From positions 7,831 to 71,830 of the forward strand of contig CAYQIM010000063.1 in the NCBI GenBank assembly GCA_964417555.1: a stretch of DNA of 64,000 bases, read 5' to 3'. Under the pieces are notes generated by a model. That model did not search any database, was not told the origin of the DNA, and was given only the letters and a program-made list of their open reading frames with translations. How positions within the stretch are numbered: the stretch's first letter is position 1; each line of letters starts with the position of its first letter. The translations under genes and the position numbers were made by a program. The DNA is from CAYQIM01 sp964417555 (GTDB lineage Bacteria; Pseudomonadota; Gammaproteobacteria; Diplorickettsiales; Diplorickettsiaceae). Shown in pieces: positions 26,856 through 36,123 of this stretch.

Positions 26856-27683
26856 ATGAGTCCACAAGAACTTAGCGAATTTATTTTAGCGAAAAAATCT
26901 AGCTTTACACCTAAAATCGGTATTGTGTTAGGTTCAGGTTTAGCAAGTTTTGCTGATAAAATCCAAGCTCCTGTTTTTATTTCCTATCGCGAGCTTCCGG
27001 GTTTTCCTGTCAGTAGTGTAGAAGGTCACCCCGGTCAACTGATACTTGGCTATCTAAATGGAATTCCTATTGTCTGTTGTCAAGGTCGCGTCCATGCCTA
27101 TGAAGGAATGCAAGGAAAAGACTTTAAGCTTTTTATCCGTACGTTAAAGGTTTTAGGCTGTAGTACGTTATTGATGACCAATGCCGCTGGATCGTTAAAC
27201 AAAGATTTTAAACCGGGCCAATTAGTATTAATTTCCGATCATATTAATTTCCATCCAAGTAATCCCTTAATGGGAGCCAACGAAACTGAGTTCGGTCCGC
27301 GTTTTTTTTCCATGGACGAAGCCTATGATAAAAAGCTTCGCACTATTTTACAGCAAACTGCCAAACAGCTTGATATTCCTTTACCGGAAGGTATTTATAT
27401 CAGTGTGCTAGGCCCTAGCTTTGAAACACCGGCTGAAATCCGTGCCTTTCGGCATTTAGGCGCCGATGTCATCGGTATGTCAACGGTTCCTGAAGTCATT
27501 GTTGCCCGACATTGCGATGTAAAAGTTGCTGTCATTTCTGTTGTTACCAATCTTGCGGCGGGACTCAGCGAAGAACATATTACCCATGAAGGTACATTGC
27601 ATTTTGCAGCAAAAGCCAGTGAAAACCTAGGTCGTTTACTGGAGACGGCAATAAAACCGCTGGCAAATACCGCTCTTACTTGA
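26856..27683 (+). CDS. Purine nucleoside phosphorylase (PNP-I, trimeric type)
   Basis: Phosphorolysis of inosine/guanosine-type nucleosides in purine salvage. Motifs are IGIVLGSGLA at the phosphate site, VEGHPGQLILG, GRVHAYEGM, TNAAGSL, and the base-site stretch GPSFETPAEIRAF followed by GADVIGMSTVPE. The asparagine in SVVTNLAAG fits the 6-oxopurine-specific class. Length 275 aa is typical of the trimeric human-type/XapA/PunA enzymes. Salvage enzymes fit a host-dependent lifestyle. It is probably in the mutY-yggX transcript. Confidence 0.92.
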   Translation: MSPQELSEFILAKKSSFTPKIGIVLGSGLASFADKIQAPVFISYRELPGFPVSSVEGHPGQLILGYLNGIPIVCCQGRVHAYEGMQGKDFKLFIRTLKVLGCSTLLMTNAAGSLNKDFKPGQLVLISDHINFHPSNPLMGANETEFGPRFFSMDEAYDKKLRTILQQTAKQLDIPLPEGIYISVLGPSFETPAEIRAFRHLGADVIGMSTVPEVIVARHCDVKVAVISVVTNLAAGLSEEHITHEGTLHFAAKASENLGRLLETAIKPLANTALT

Positions 27684-27703
27684 AGATAAGTAAATTATAC
27701 TCC

Positions 27704-29155
27704 TTATAAATACGAACAACTTGGTTGTGCTGGAAGTACGGTTTCATTAGCCGCAGATTCAAATATACGCTTCGCACTTGAATTTTCGGCTGTGTTGCTA
27801 CTCAATTCGCAATCCTCATGTATTCTATATACACTGCGGTTGCTCATCGAAACGCCTTGCCGAAAATCCAATTGCTGTGAGTATAGCTTACGCATTTTTT
27901 CTAATGCATCACTCATTTTCTCAGGGTTCGATAAGATCGCATAGCCCTTTGGAATAGCCAGCCTAATCTTAGTTTCTTTACAGTCTGCCTCTATATTATT
28001 AACCGCACAAAACACCTCTTTATCGGATTCGGACAACTCATTATAAATGTTTTCTATTTGACTATGTCGACATTGATAAAATGCGCTAATCTCAGGTGCT
28101 CTAAAAGATCTCATTTTAGAAAAAACCGCTTTTTCTAATAAAATTTCTTTTATTTGCATAAAAATTTTAATGAGCAGAATTTCGCTTTCATCGTCAACAG
28201 AAAAATGAGTGGATAGCTTATTTAAGCACATTCTTAAACGATAAATCCCATCCGGTGGTTTATTCGCAAAAATCCCTAAGGTTTTCCCTTTGTTATCCAA
28301 ATATGCTGCATTAATATCGCTTTTTAACGCTAAAAACCAAAGATATAAATGGGTCAATGCCTGTGTTACCTGTCTACATTTTCCTATCGCGGATGCACTC
28401 GCACAACTAATTTTTCCATTTATAGCCTCAAAAGAAACTCTGGAAACAGAGGACAAAATAGGATGAAAATTTCTATATAAAAAAAAAGTAAATGGATCCC
28501 GGGTAAGATACGAACATTTCAACCTTCGTGCTATAATTTTTGTACAATCTCGAAGTATTTTTGGCAGCGCTTCATCTTCTGTCCAATCTAAGCTGCTGAG
28601 CAAATCATTCAACTGCTTAATACCAGTTGGAACAGACCAATGCGTTTTTTCAGTGTAACGTCGCGTCATTTCCTTAAGATCAATTAATAAATCTCTTAAT
28701 GGCGATGGTTTTATCATCTGACCCGCTAATCTTTTATAAAGATTTTCTAAACGCGTTAATAATTCGTTTTTATTTTGCTTGAAGACTTTTTTTATTTCTT
28801 GACAAAAAAAATCTAATACCTCCTTATTAAATAACTGACAAAAAGTACTGCATAAAGGATCTTTTAACGTCTTATTTTTTAGTGCTTTATCAATCAGCTG
28901 ACAAGTTTCAACAAATTTTTCCTGTTCACTTTTTTCTGAATCGTTTAATACTATTTGTATCTGCCTTATAAACGTATGAACGTGAACTTTGCTAATAGCA
29001 ACGTTTACTATTCGATTTAATGGCTCTACAAATCCACACTCCTCCTCTTGATTTAAAGACGTAAAAGAAGTTTCTTGTTCTTGCTGTAGGAAGGTAGTAT
29101 CTGAAAATGGCAAACGAAAATCTCCTCCATGAAATAACTCATCGTTTAAACACAA
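27704..29155 (-). CDS. Hypothetical protein, helical, orphan
   Basis: A 483-aa protein I do not recognise. It is predicted largely helical and cytosolic in composition, with many Lys/Leu/Glu runs, no signal peptide and no membrane segment. The last 60 residues are Ser/Glu/Asn-rich and look unstructured, as in many Legionellales effector C-termini, but this is weak evidence. A -10 hexamer TATAAT (complement of 29201-29206) lies 46 bp upstream. An 8-bp inverted repeat (29163-29198) lies between it and the start. It follows the broken kinase gene on the same strand. Confidence 0.6.
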   Translation of the reverse strand: MCLNDELFHGGDFRLPFSDTTFLQQEQETSFTSLNQEEECGFVEPLNRIVNVAISKVHVHTFIRQIQIVLNDSEKSEQEKFVETCQLIDKALKNKTLKDPLCSTFCQLFNKEVLDFFCQEIKKVFKQNKNELLTRLENLYKRLAGQMIKPSPLRDLLIDLKEMTRRYTEKTHWSVPTGIKQLNDLLSSLDWTEDEALPKILRDCTKIIARRLKCSYLTRDPFTFFLYRNFHPILSSVSRVSFEAINGKISCASASAIGKCRQVTQALTHLYLWFLALKSDINAAYLDNKGKTLGIFANKPPDGIYRLRMCLNKLSTHFSVDDESEILLIKIFMQIKEILLEKAVFSKMRSFRAPEISAFYQCRHSQIENIYNELSESDKEVFCAVNNIEADCKETKIRLAIPKGYAILSNPEKMSDALEKMRKLYSQQLDFRQGVSMSNRSVYRIHEDCELSSNTAENSSAKRIFESAANETVLPAQPSCSYL

Positions 29156-29162
29156 AAAATAA

Positions 29163-29198
29163 GAGTTAGTGACCGATAAGCTTGAATGAAACTAACTC
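29163..29198. repeat. Inverted repeat in the leader of the orphan at 27.7-29.2 kb
   Basis: GAGTTAGT (29163-29170) and ACTAACTC (29191-29198) form a perfect 8-bp inverted repeat with a 20-nt spacer, immediately downstream of a minus-strand TATAAT. It could be an operator around the start of transcription or a leader hairpin. No known regulator motif is recognised. Confidence 0.4.
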
Positions 29199-29225
29199 TC
29201 ATTATAAAATAATTTTTACTGAAGT

Positions 29226-30038
29226 TTAGGGGTTTAAGCTGTTTAAGCTAATACCACTCTCTATACCAGAATCTCGCGAAAAATCATAGGACTTGGCAAC
29301 TTTTTCTCTTGGATGGCCTTTAGTGGTAAAAAAACCAGTTGCAGTATAACGCAAATTGACCACAGGACGCGACAGACTTTTATCAAATTGATGCGATAAA
29401 ATTCTTGCTAAATTTTCATCCAAGATAACTTGATTAACCTTTTTCAGATTAGGATTTTCGAGCTCATCTAACAAATGACTGATTGCTTTTAGCCTTTTTG
29501 ACCCATAGATATCCTGTTTTGTTATCATATCTTTCATATGAGTTTTTAGATAGGTCACTATTTTCCTCTTAGCCTTGACAGAAAACTCATTCTGTTTGCT
29601 ACTCTGTTCTGAGACTATTAAACACCGGCTTAAAATTTTAAAAATATCATCAAAAATAGGCGATGCATTGGATTTTTTTATCGCATGCCAAGCTTTTGTT
29701 ATCTGATCCACTTCTTTTTCCATACAACCTAAATCGGTTTTTCCTTTTACTAACGCTTGCAAAAAATGATTAATTTTTTTCTCATCCGATTGTATAGCAA
29801 GTTTATCGATAGCAAAGAGTTGTGAATAACTACTTAAAATTTGATAGACTGGATAGTGTTGTTTTAAATAATTCAGCTTAGCGGGCAGTACCCTTTCTTG
29901 ACAAATCCTGCTTAGTTGTTCGATGGCTTCTTTAATTGAAATACGTTGGATAGGATAATAACTACCCATTTTTAGCATAAAGTCTTTAAGTCGTTGCTTA
30001 TGGTCATCACTTAAATCAGAAATAGCTTCAAGCGCCAA
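29226..30038 (-). pseudogene. C-terminal part of the interrupted Ser/Thr kinase
   Basis: A 270-aa reading that is in the same frame as the kinase at 30081-30986, separated only by TAA at 30081-30083 and 14 sense codons. Its first part contains YYPIQRISIKEAIEQLSRI, the terminal kinase-helix pattern, proving it belongs to that kinase. The rest is a helical extension of unknown function. Without readthrough it could only be made from an internal start such as TTG 30036-30038. It is best annotated with the kinase as one interrupted gene of about 587 codons. Confidence 0.7.
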
Positions 30039-30080
30039 ATCATGGCTACCTAATTCTACTAACCACTTAATTTTTCCTTC

Positions 30081-30986
30081 TTATAACATACCCTCACTCA
30101 ATAATTTATCGGCTAAATACTGCAATATAGGTTCTTGATCACCAAAAGAATAATTTTTTGCAAACAATTCATAAGCTACTTTACTGAGCGCATAAATATC
30201 GATAACAGGAAGGCAAGTATAAGTGGGATACGTATCTGAATTCATCCACTCAAGTATCTCTGGTGGAATATATAAAAAGGTTCCTGCCAATTCATTTGAC
30301 TCATCTCCTATCTTTTTAGCAAAGCCAAAGTCAATAATATTGACTTCTGGCACAGGATTTCCTGGTATAAAATTTACCATAATATTTTCTGGTTTGATAT
30401 CCCTATGGACTAAACCATTATCGAGGACTTGATGTTGCCATGCTTTAAATAGAGCAAGAAGAAGTTGCAATTTTTGCTCAGTAGATAATTTTTCACGATC
30501 AAAAATCTCCCGTAGATCTTTTCCAGGCATCCTTTTAAGCACAGTATAGGCTTTGTTATTATCAAAGGTAGCCGCTTTAGCATGTAGATGGGCAAGCTGC
30601 TGAGAAATCTTAGCCTCACCTTGCTCCTCTTTTATGTTTTGTACTTTTACCACGCGTTTCTTTTGCTTAGGGATCGGATGTAAATATTTTCCTTCCAAAC
30701 CCAGTGTAAGAAACACTGGAAGAATAACTCCAGCCGTTCCCTTACCAAGCACTTTTTCACCGACAACTTCATAACGATAACCTGGCTTTCCCGGTTTTCG
30801 CTCTCTAAGCAGAATACTATGTGTTAATAAAAATTCTCTATAACCATTGCCTATCTGAACACTATAAGCATTCTCAGAATCGTCACTTTTTCGAATAAAT
30901 GTTAGATTGGGATTTTGTTTTATATATTCTGCTAACAGCCGCTCTTCGGGCCATCTCATCTGCAAGGGATCGATCCGTTTTACCAT
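30081..30986 (-). CDS. Eukaryotic-like Ser/Thr protein kinase, cut by an in-frame TAA
   Basis: A well-conserved kinase core: glycine loop GKGTAG (residues 81-86), ATP-binding Lys114 in RVVKV, catalytic loop HRDIKPEN (194-201), DFG (219-221), PPE (241-243) and DIYALSKVAYELF. The N-terminal ~75 residues are unique. The reading stops at TAA (30081) after LSEGML, losing the last lobe helices, which continue in frame downstream. Upstream is an SD (AGGAAT) and a strong promoter with three PmrA-type half-sites. There is no signal peptide. Known Legionella and Coxiella kinase effectors have this style; secretion here is inferred. Confidence 0.8.
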   Translation of the reverse strand: MVKRIDPLQMRWPEERLLAEYIKQNPNLTFIRKSDDSENAYSVQIGNGYREFLLTHSILLRERKPGKPGYRYEVVGEKVLGKGTAGVILPVFLTLGLEGKYLHPIPKQKKRVVKVQNIKEEQGEAKISQQLAHLHAKAATFDNNKAYTVLKRMPGKDLREIFDREKLSTEQKLQLLLALFKAWQHQVLDNGLVHRDIKPENIMVNFIPGNPVPEVNIIDFGFAKKIGDESNELAGTFLYIPPEILEWMNSDTYPTYTCLPVIDIYALSKVAYELFAKNYSFGDQEPILQYLADKLLSEGML

Positions 30987-31023
30987 ATTATTATTCCTGT
31001 AGAGTTATTTAATTTAGCGTTAA

Positions 31024-31068
31024 ATTATAAATAACAAATACTTAAGGAATGCTTAAGAAATACTTAAT
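31024..31068 (-). promoter_or_regulatory. PmrA-box-like triple repeat and -10 for the kinase gene
   Basis: On the plus strand CTTAAG (31041-31046), CTTAAG (31052-31057) and CTTAAT (31063-31068) repeat with an exact 11-bp period. Read toward the kinase, the nearest half-site is followed after 11 bp by a perfect TATAAT (complement of 31024-31029). Half-sites with 5-bp spacers overlapping the -35 are the known PmrA-box layout (YTTAAK-N5-YTTAAK). The kinase start is about 37 bp beyond the -10. The divergent transglutaminase gene begins at 31209 and has its own TATAAT at 31171. Confidence 0.7.
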
Positions 31069-31208
31069 AATAATTAAAGTTTTAACAAAATAAATAACAA
31101 ACGAATAAATTTAAATATTAATTATCTCAATTTATCTTATTTAATTATTGGATTGTAAACAGTCTCTAATTATAATAAATAAGAAAAAATAAATAGAAGC
31201 AATTAAAT

Positions 31209-33105
31209 ATGATAAAAAAATTATTATTTCTCGCCATCACCCTTTTAACATTATTATGTATAACATCTAGTTTCGCACAAACCAATCAAGCTGATTCACA
31301 ACCCGATGCCTGCGGTATTTTACATAAGGTTATTTACGATATTCATGCTAATCAAACTTTTATAGTGACTGTTACTAAGCAATACCAGTTATTAACCGCA
31401 GAAGGCATCAACGACAATAAGCAGTATCAGATTGGATATTTTCCTGATAGCGAAAAAATTGATTGGATCAACGCAACGATTATTCAACCTTCTGGTGCTA
31501 CTCTACAAGTCCCTAAAGAGAACATTCACATACAATCGGCATTCACCAGTAGCAATGCAGCAAGCCTATCAAACCGACAGCTGATAACGATAACCTTCCC
31601 TCAGCTAAGAGTAGGATCAGCTAAGAGTAGGAAGTCAAGTAATTATTCATTATCAATTAACCAGTCATAAACCTTTTCAATTTGGCTTTAATATAGCCGA
31701 TCAGCCAAACTTCCAGTATCCAGAGAAAAAAAGAATAATTGTATTAAATTTCCCTAAATCACTCGCTCTAACGGTGAGTCAACGCGGTGGCTATCAGGTG
31801 AAACGCGCAAAATCAAAAGATAATATTAGAATTGTTGCTGAATTAACTCATCAACCACGACATTATGAGCAAACTTATCGAGCGGCGGATCTCGATATAT
31901 TACCTTTATTTTCTGCTTCAAGCATGAAATCCTGGCAAGAGATTGGTGACATTTACTGACAAAACTCAAAAGATAAGATAATTGTTAATCAAGAAATTAA
32001 AGATCTCGCTCAACACATCGTCGGTAATAAAAAAGGACTTGCCGCCGCAAAAGCCCTATATAATTGGGTGATCAGTCATATCTATTATATTTCTATCGAT
32101 TTAAATAATGCTGATACTATGGTTCCCAAAAGCAGTAGCGAAAATTTAAATAATCGCTATGGCGATTGCAAAGCAATAGTCGTGCTGCTTCAAGCATTGT
32201 ACAAAGCAGTCGGAATCCATAGTCAACCTGTTTTAATAGGTTGGAACGACAGCTATAAACCTTTTCCCTCAGCCAATTTGTTGCAATTTAACCACGCCAT
32301 TCTTTATCTGCCAGATTACAAACAATTTGTTAATTCTACCGATCGTTACGCCCCTTTTGGGGTGTTGGAAAGCGGTCTACAGGGTAAGTTGGCGATTATT
32401 GCCAGTGATAAATCTTTAGTTACGCAAACACCGACAGGTAACCCGCAAGAAAATACCTATCAAATTAATCAAGCTATTACGGTACAAGCTGACGGCACCT
32501 TGCAAGGGGAAAACCAACTTGAGACTAACGGCACAGTCGACACCGCACTACGTAGGAAAATTGCTTATAATTTAGGTTCTTCACCCTTACAAACTATGGC
32601 TAATGAAACTTTAAAAAATACTTTTTACGGCGGGTTTGGTAAAATTTTTATCTCTGACTTAACCCATCTAGATCAGCCATTGACTATGAAAGCAATTTGG
32701 CACAGCCCTCAAGCCATCAATATGGAAAAACAATTATTTTTAATATTGCCTCAGGGACTGCAACCTATTCCTATCAATAGTATACGTGATTTAGTTTTTG
32801 AAGACCGTATTCAATACCCCATTACTATTACACCCACCTTCTATCGCTGGCATGATACTATTTCAGTTCCATCTGATTATCATATCCAATCACTGCCCCA
32901 TTCCAGCAAGATAATCAATAGCGCTGGAAGTTATAGCAGTGAATATAAAGTGTTGTCGTCCTCTAAAATTGAACTCATACGGACACTGATTCTTAAAAAA
33001 AATTATTATAATCCCGAAGCTTATGAGGATCTTAAAACGATTGCATTACGAGCAGCACATGATGCAAATACTATTTTATATTTTTCGCAAAGTAAGGCTG
33101 ATTGA
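31209..33105 (+). pseudogene. DUF3857/transglutaminase-like secreted protein, disrupted
   Basis: One gene broken into three readings (31209-31670, 31774-31959, 32068-33105). The N-terminus has a signal peptide (MIKKLLFLAITLLTLL... ending SSFA), then a DUF3857-type beta domain. A transglutaminase core follows with Cys in RYGDCKAIVVLLQ, His in LLQFNHAILYL and Asp in STDRYAPFG. A 16-bp tandem duplication (31600-31631) shifts the frame. Deleting one copy restores PQLRVGSQVIIHYQLTSHK. Past it a TGA at 31957 remains. Otherwise the gene is intact, so the damage looks recent. The original role was probably a periplasmic protease/transglutaminase-like protein. Confidence 0.8.
31600..31631 (+). repeat. 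16-bp tandem duplication causing a frameshift
   Basis: TCAGCTAAGAGTAGGA occurs at 31600-31615 and again, without change, at 31616-31631, inside the transglutaminase gene. Because 16 is not a multiple of 3 it shifts the frame to one that ends at 31670. This is a typical replication-slippage lesion. Confidence 0.85.
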
Positions 33106-33140
33106 AATTTAGAAAAACTGTTGCAAAATGTAATAGAAAT

Positions 33141-33890
33141 TTACTGAATGGTATAACCACCATCAATATTGACTAACGCGCCAGTCATAAATGCCGCTGC
33201 CTCACTACATAAGAAACTAACAACACTGGCAACTTCTTCAGGCTTGCCAACGCGTTTTAATGGCAAACGATCCGCTACATTTTCTCTAATAACGTGTTCG
33301 GATAGTTGGGTTTTTTCTTGGAATTGTTGAATGACACGTTGGTACATGGGTGTATCAATCGTTCCCGGACAAACGCAGTTAACACGGACGCCATATGCCG
33401 CATAATCTAAGGCCGTGCTTTTCGCGAGTTGTGCGATTGCTGCTTTGCTAGCACCATAAATAGCACATTGTTCTTTCGCAATAAAAGCTTGATCAGAAGC
33501 CATTAACACAATAGCGCCAAACTTTTGTTTTTTCATTATCGGTAATATCTGTTGCAAGCAATAAATTGTGCCAAATAAATTACTGCCAATCACCTGATGC
33601 ATCGCTTCTCTACTGCTTTCTTCGATCGTAGCAAATAAGTGCACACCGGCATTACAAAAAAGATAATCGATAACTGAAACTTGCTGCTGGATCTTTAAAA
33701 TCGCTGTTTGAACTTGCTGGCTATCAGACACATCACAGAGAACATAGATAATATTTTTGCCTTGATAGGCTGACTTTCTTTTATCAAGCACATATACCCT
33801 TGCCCCTTCCCGGCTAAATAGCTGTGCTGTCGCTGCCCCTATGCCGGATGATCCTCCTGTTATTATTATTGTTTTATCTTGAAATTTCAT
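33141..33890 (-). CDS. Short-chain dehydrogenase/reductase (SDR family)
   Basis: Classical SDR of 249 aa. The cofactor motif TGGSSGIGAA is near the N-terminus, CDVSD binds the adenine, and NAG is in LFCNAGVHLF. The catalytic YGASK has the Tyr-Lys pair, with an upstream Ser in VLMASDQA. The C-terminal SEAAAFMTGALVNIDGGY is typical of FabG-like enzymes. The substrate is unknown. Its ATG overlaps the scpA stop by 4 bp, so it is translated with scpA although unrelated in function. Confidence 0.9.
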   Translation of the reverse strand: MKFQDKTIIITGGSSGIGAATAQLFSREGARVYVLDKRKSAYQGKNIIYVLCDVSDSQQVQTAILKIQQQVSVIDYLFCNAGVHLFATIEESSREAMHQVIGSNLFGTIYCLQQILPIMKKQKFGAIVLMASDQAFIAKEQCAIYGASKAAIAQLAKSTALDYAAYGVRVNCVCPGTIDTPMYQRVIQQFQEKTQLSEHVIRENVADRLPLKRVGKPEEVASVVSFLCSEAAAFMTGALVNIDGGYTIQ

Positions 33891-34705
33891 CGTACTCTCA
33901 CTTCAATCTCCTCAAAAGGTGCCGTTTGCAAAAGTTCAATCAAAGCTTGGCGCCATAGCTCTAAAAGTGCGATAAAAGTTACTACAACGCCCATCCTGCC
34001 TTCACTCGCTTTAAACAAAGTGGTAAATTCAACACAATTTTCTGAAGAAAGTCTATGCAAAATTTGTGACATCCGCTCACGAATGGATAAGGGCTCTTGC
34101 GCGATCGCATGGTGTGTCGTTAATGCCGCACGCGCCAAAACAGACTGCAAAGCATCAACCAAATCCTCCAAATCGAGTGGGGGGAGCTGTGTCTTAGTGG
34201 CATCCGGTAATATAGCAAGTTCTGCTTTGGCCATCGCCAAGAAAACATCCCTACCCTGCCTAGGCAATTGATCCAACTCCTGGGCTGCTTGTTTTATTTG
34301 TTCATATTCCTGTAAACGACGGATCAACTCGGCACGCGGATCGGCCTCCTCAACGGATTGTGGTGAAACAGGCTTAGGTAATAACAAACGGGATTTAATT
34401 TCAGTTAATACCGCTGCCATCACTAAATATTCAGTCGCCAACTCAATTTCTAAGACCTGCATCAATTCGATATAATGCATATATTGACGCGTAACTTCCG
34501 CCACAGGGATATCTAAAATATCGAAATTTTGTTTCCTGATAAGGTAAAGTAAAAGATCTAAAGGCCCACTAAAGGTCTCTAATAAGACTTCCAAGGCCTG
34601 GGAAGGAATATAAAGATCACTCGGAAACTGGACAAAGGGCTGCCCCCGCACGGTTGCCAACGGCGTCGAAACTGTAGCGATAGTCGTCGATAGGGTATCT
34701 GTCAT
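33887..34705 (-). CDS. scpA: Segregation and condensation protein A
   Basis: ScpA is the kleisin of the SMC-ScpAB condensin that organises the chromosome. Signatures are the N-terminal FSGPLDLLLYLIRKQNFDILDIPVAEVTRQY (shown in part) and YLVMAAVLTEIKSRLLLP; the C-terminal winged helix is at about 200-265. Length is 272 aa. scpB does not follow; an SDR gene does. It lies 17 bp after the site-2 protease gene on the same strand, a common pairing. Confidence 0.93.
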   Translation of the reverse strand: MTDTLSTTIATVSTPLATVRGQPFVQFPSDLYIPSQALEVLLETFSGPLDLLLYLIRKQNFDILDIPVAEVTRQYMHYIELMQVLEIELATEYLVMAAVLTEIKSRLLLPKPVSPQSVEEADPRAELIRRLQEYEQIKQAAQELDQLPRQGRDVFLAMAKAELAILPDATKTQLPPLDLEDLVDALQSVLARAALTTHHAIAQEPLSIRERMSQILHRLSSENCVEFTTLFKASEGRMGVVVTFIALLELWRQALIELLQTAPFEEIEVRVR

Positions 34706-34722
34706 AAGCCCTAGTGTACTGC

Positions 34723-35358
34723 CTATAAACCAAAAACCCTAAAAAAAAATGATAATAACCCTTGCAGGATAGGGCCTAATATCCGTGCTAACAGTCCACT
34801 GGCCAATAATAACACCAAAATCAAAAAACCATAGATTTCAAGCTGATTAAAACGATAGGCCATTGCCGGAGATAATAGACTAGCCACAATTCGGCTCCCG
34901 TCTAAAGGTGGCATAGGAATTAAATTCAATAGCATCAATACTAAATTAATCGACACACCAATCTGACCCATATAAGCAAAGGGAGCACTATGAAAAGCCA
35001 ACCCTAGCTTAGCAACCGCCACCCAGAGAAAAGCCATTCCTAGATTAGCCAGCGGACCTGCCGCGGCGACCAATGCCATATCCCGTCTAGGTCTTTTCAG
35101 ATTCTGCCAGTTCACCGGTACAGGTTTAGCCCATCCAAAAACAAAGCCACCTAGAAAAAAAAGCAGCGCGGGTACAATAATCGTACCAATGGGATCAATA
35201 TGTTTAACAGGGTTTAAGGTCAAACGACCTAATAACTTAGCGGTGGGATCACCGAATTTAGACGCCACCCAGCCATGCGCTGTTTCATGCACCGTAATAG
35301 CAAAAATCAGCGGAATGATCCAAAGAATTATTTTTTGACCCAAGGAAAAAGCATCCAT
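34723..35358 (-). CDS. Site-2 protease family membrane metalloprotease (M50)
   Basis: A 211-aa integral membrane protein with the zinc motif HETAH (HExxH) in the first membrane segment. The second motif, NLIPMPPLDGSR, supplies the third metal ligand (N-x-x-P-x-P-x-L-D-G). LLGRLTLNPVKHIDPIGT is typical of the compact YwhC/Rip-type group without PDZ domain. These proteases act within the membrane; the substrate is unknown. It is followed by scpA on the same strand. Confidence 0.9.
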   Translation of the reverse strand: MDAFSLGQKIILWIIPLIFAITVHETAHGWVASKFGDPTAKLLGRLTLNPVKHIDPIGTIIVPALLFFLGGFVFGWAKPVPVNWQNLKRPRRDMALVAAAGPLANLGMAFLWVAVAKLGLAFHSAPFAYMGQIGVSINLVLMLLNLIPMPPLDGSRIVASLLSPAMAYRFNQLEIYGFLILVLLLASGLLARILGPILQGLLSFFFRVFGL

Positions 35359-35397
35359 TATCTAAAGCACTCAAAAAAACTAAAGTATATACCCACT

Positions 35398-35431
35398 GCA
35401 CATGAAGTTGCGAATTGGCAACTTCATGTGC
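35398..35431. repeat. Palindromic repeat, GTTGCGAATT family, copy 1
   Basis: GCACATGAAGTTGC (35398-35411), 6-nt loop, GCAACTTCATGTGC (35418-35431): a perfect 14-bp stem. It lies between the orphan at 35.5-36.1 kb and the site-2 protease gene, both on the minus strand, so it could end the first transcript. A related palindrome follows nrdB (50939-50964). No strong U-tract follows in either direction. Confidence 0.6.
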
Positions 35432-35461
35432 TCTTTGCGCAAGAAAATAATGGCATTCAGC

Positions 35462-36103
35462 TTAACGGCTTTTTAACTGTGGCCTCTTATCTACAGGAGA
35501 AACAGTTACGTCTGTATAGTTATCATAAGCAAAATTGTCAATGCCTTTCATAGATTGAGGCTTAGGTTTAAACAATCTTGACAAAAAATGCCTTTGTGGT
35601 GACTTTAATTTAAAAGCTTCGTTTATTATCTCTTCAAAAACTGGGTCTTTGAGCATTTTTAAAATGGATGCTTTATCTCTTTCATCAGCACCTTTAAGCT
35701 GCGCAAATCTACTATTTAAAGCGCTGAGAAGCTTTTCTTGAATAAATGTTTCTTGCGGATTAGAAGTCTGTGCAAGTGTCTTTAAAGTCTGTTTTAAGTC
35801 CTGCCAGGATTTTATATGGGGCGCAAATTCCTCAATTATAATCTCTTGCAAATGTAATTCATTGTCTCCATTAAGATTTTTTAAAATTTTACAAAATATT
35901 TTTTCCGAGCTAATCAAGTCACTTAGTTCAGCTTCCACCAACTCGATAAGCTTCTCTTTTGAAGAAGTATTAAAACTGCACTGCTTTAAAACATTAATCA
36001 AATCAACTCCTGTAATCTCCGTAAGTTTATCCTTACTCGCAGCAATGATTTGCTTCCCAATCATACGCCCGCTTAATTTTGCTTGCATGATTTTTATACC
36101 CAC
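35462..36103 (-). CDS. Hypothetical helical protein behind a PmrA-box-like promoter
   Basis: A 213-aa protein I do not recognise. It is Lys/Leu/Glu-rich and helical, without signal peptide or membrane segments. Its C-terminal ~45 residues turn polar and Pro/Lys-rich (SRLFKPKPQSMKG), suggesting a flexible tail. The start could be ATG 36103 or the later ATG giving MQAKLSGR. Three half-sites with an 11-bp period lie upstream (36140-36167), so co-regulation with the kinase and the gene at 36320 is plausible. A candidate secreted effector on promoter evidence only. Confidence 0.6.
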   Translation of the reverse strand: MGIKIMQAKLSGRMIGKQIIAASKDKLTEITGVDLINVLKQCSFNTSSKEKLIELVEAELSDLISSEKIFCKILKNLNGDNELHLQEIIIEEFAPHIKSWQDLKQTLKTLAQTSNPQETFIQEKLLSALNSRFAQLKGADERDKASILKMLKDPVFEEIINEAFKLKSPQRHFLSRLFKPKPQSMKGIDNFAYDNYTDVTVSPVDKRPQLKSR

Positions 36104-36123
36104 TACTCAGTCTAGGGCAGATA

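Noticed and set aside
12852..31959. Recoding of TGA as a sense codon, suggested by in-frame TGA in the ART-like and transglutaminase genes
   Set aside because: TGA is a normal stop in intact genes here (holA, nadD, mutY), and the ART and transglutaminase genes have other frame lesions, so decay is the simpler explanation.
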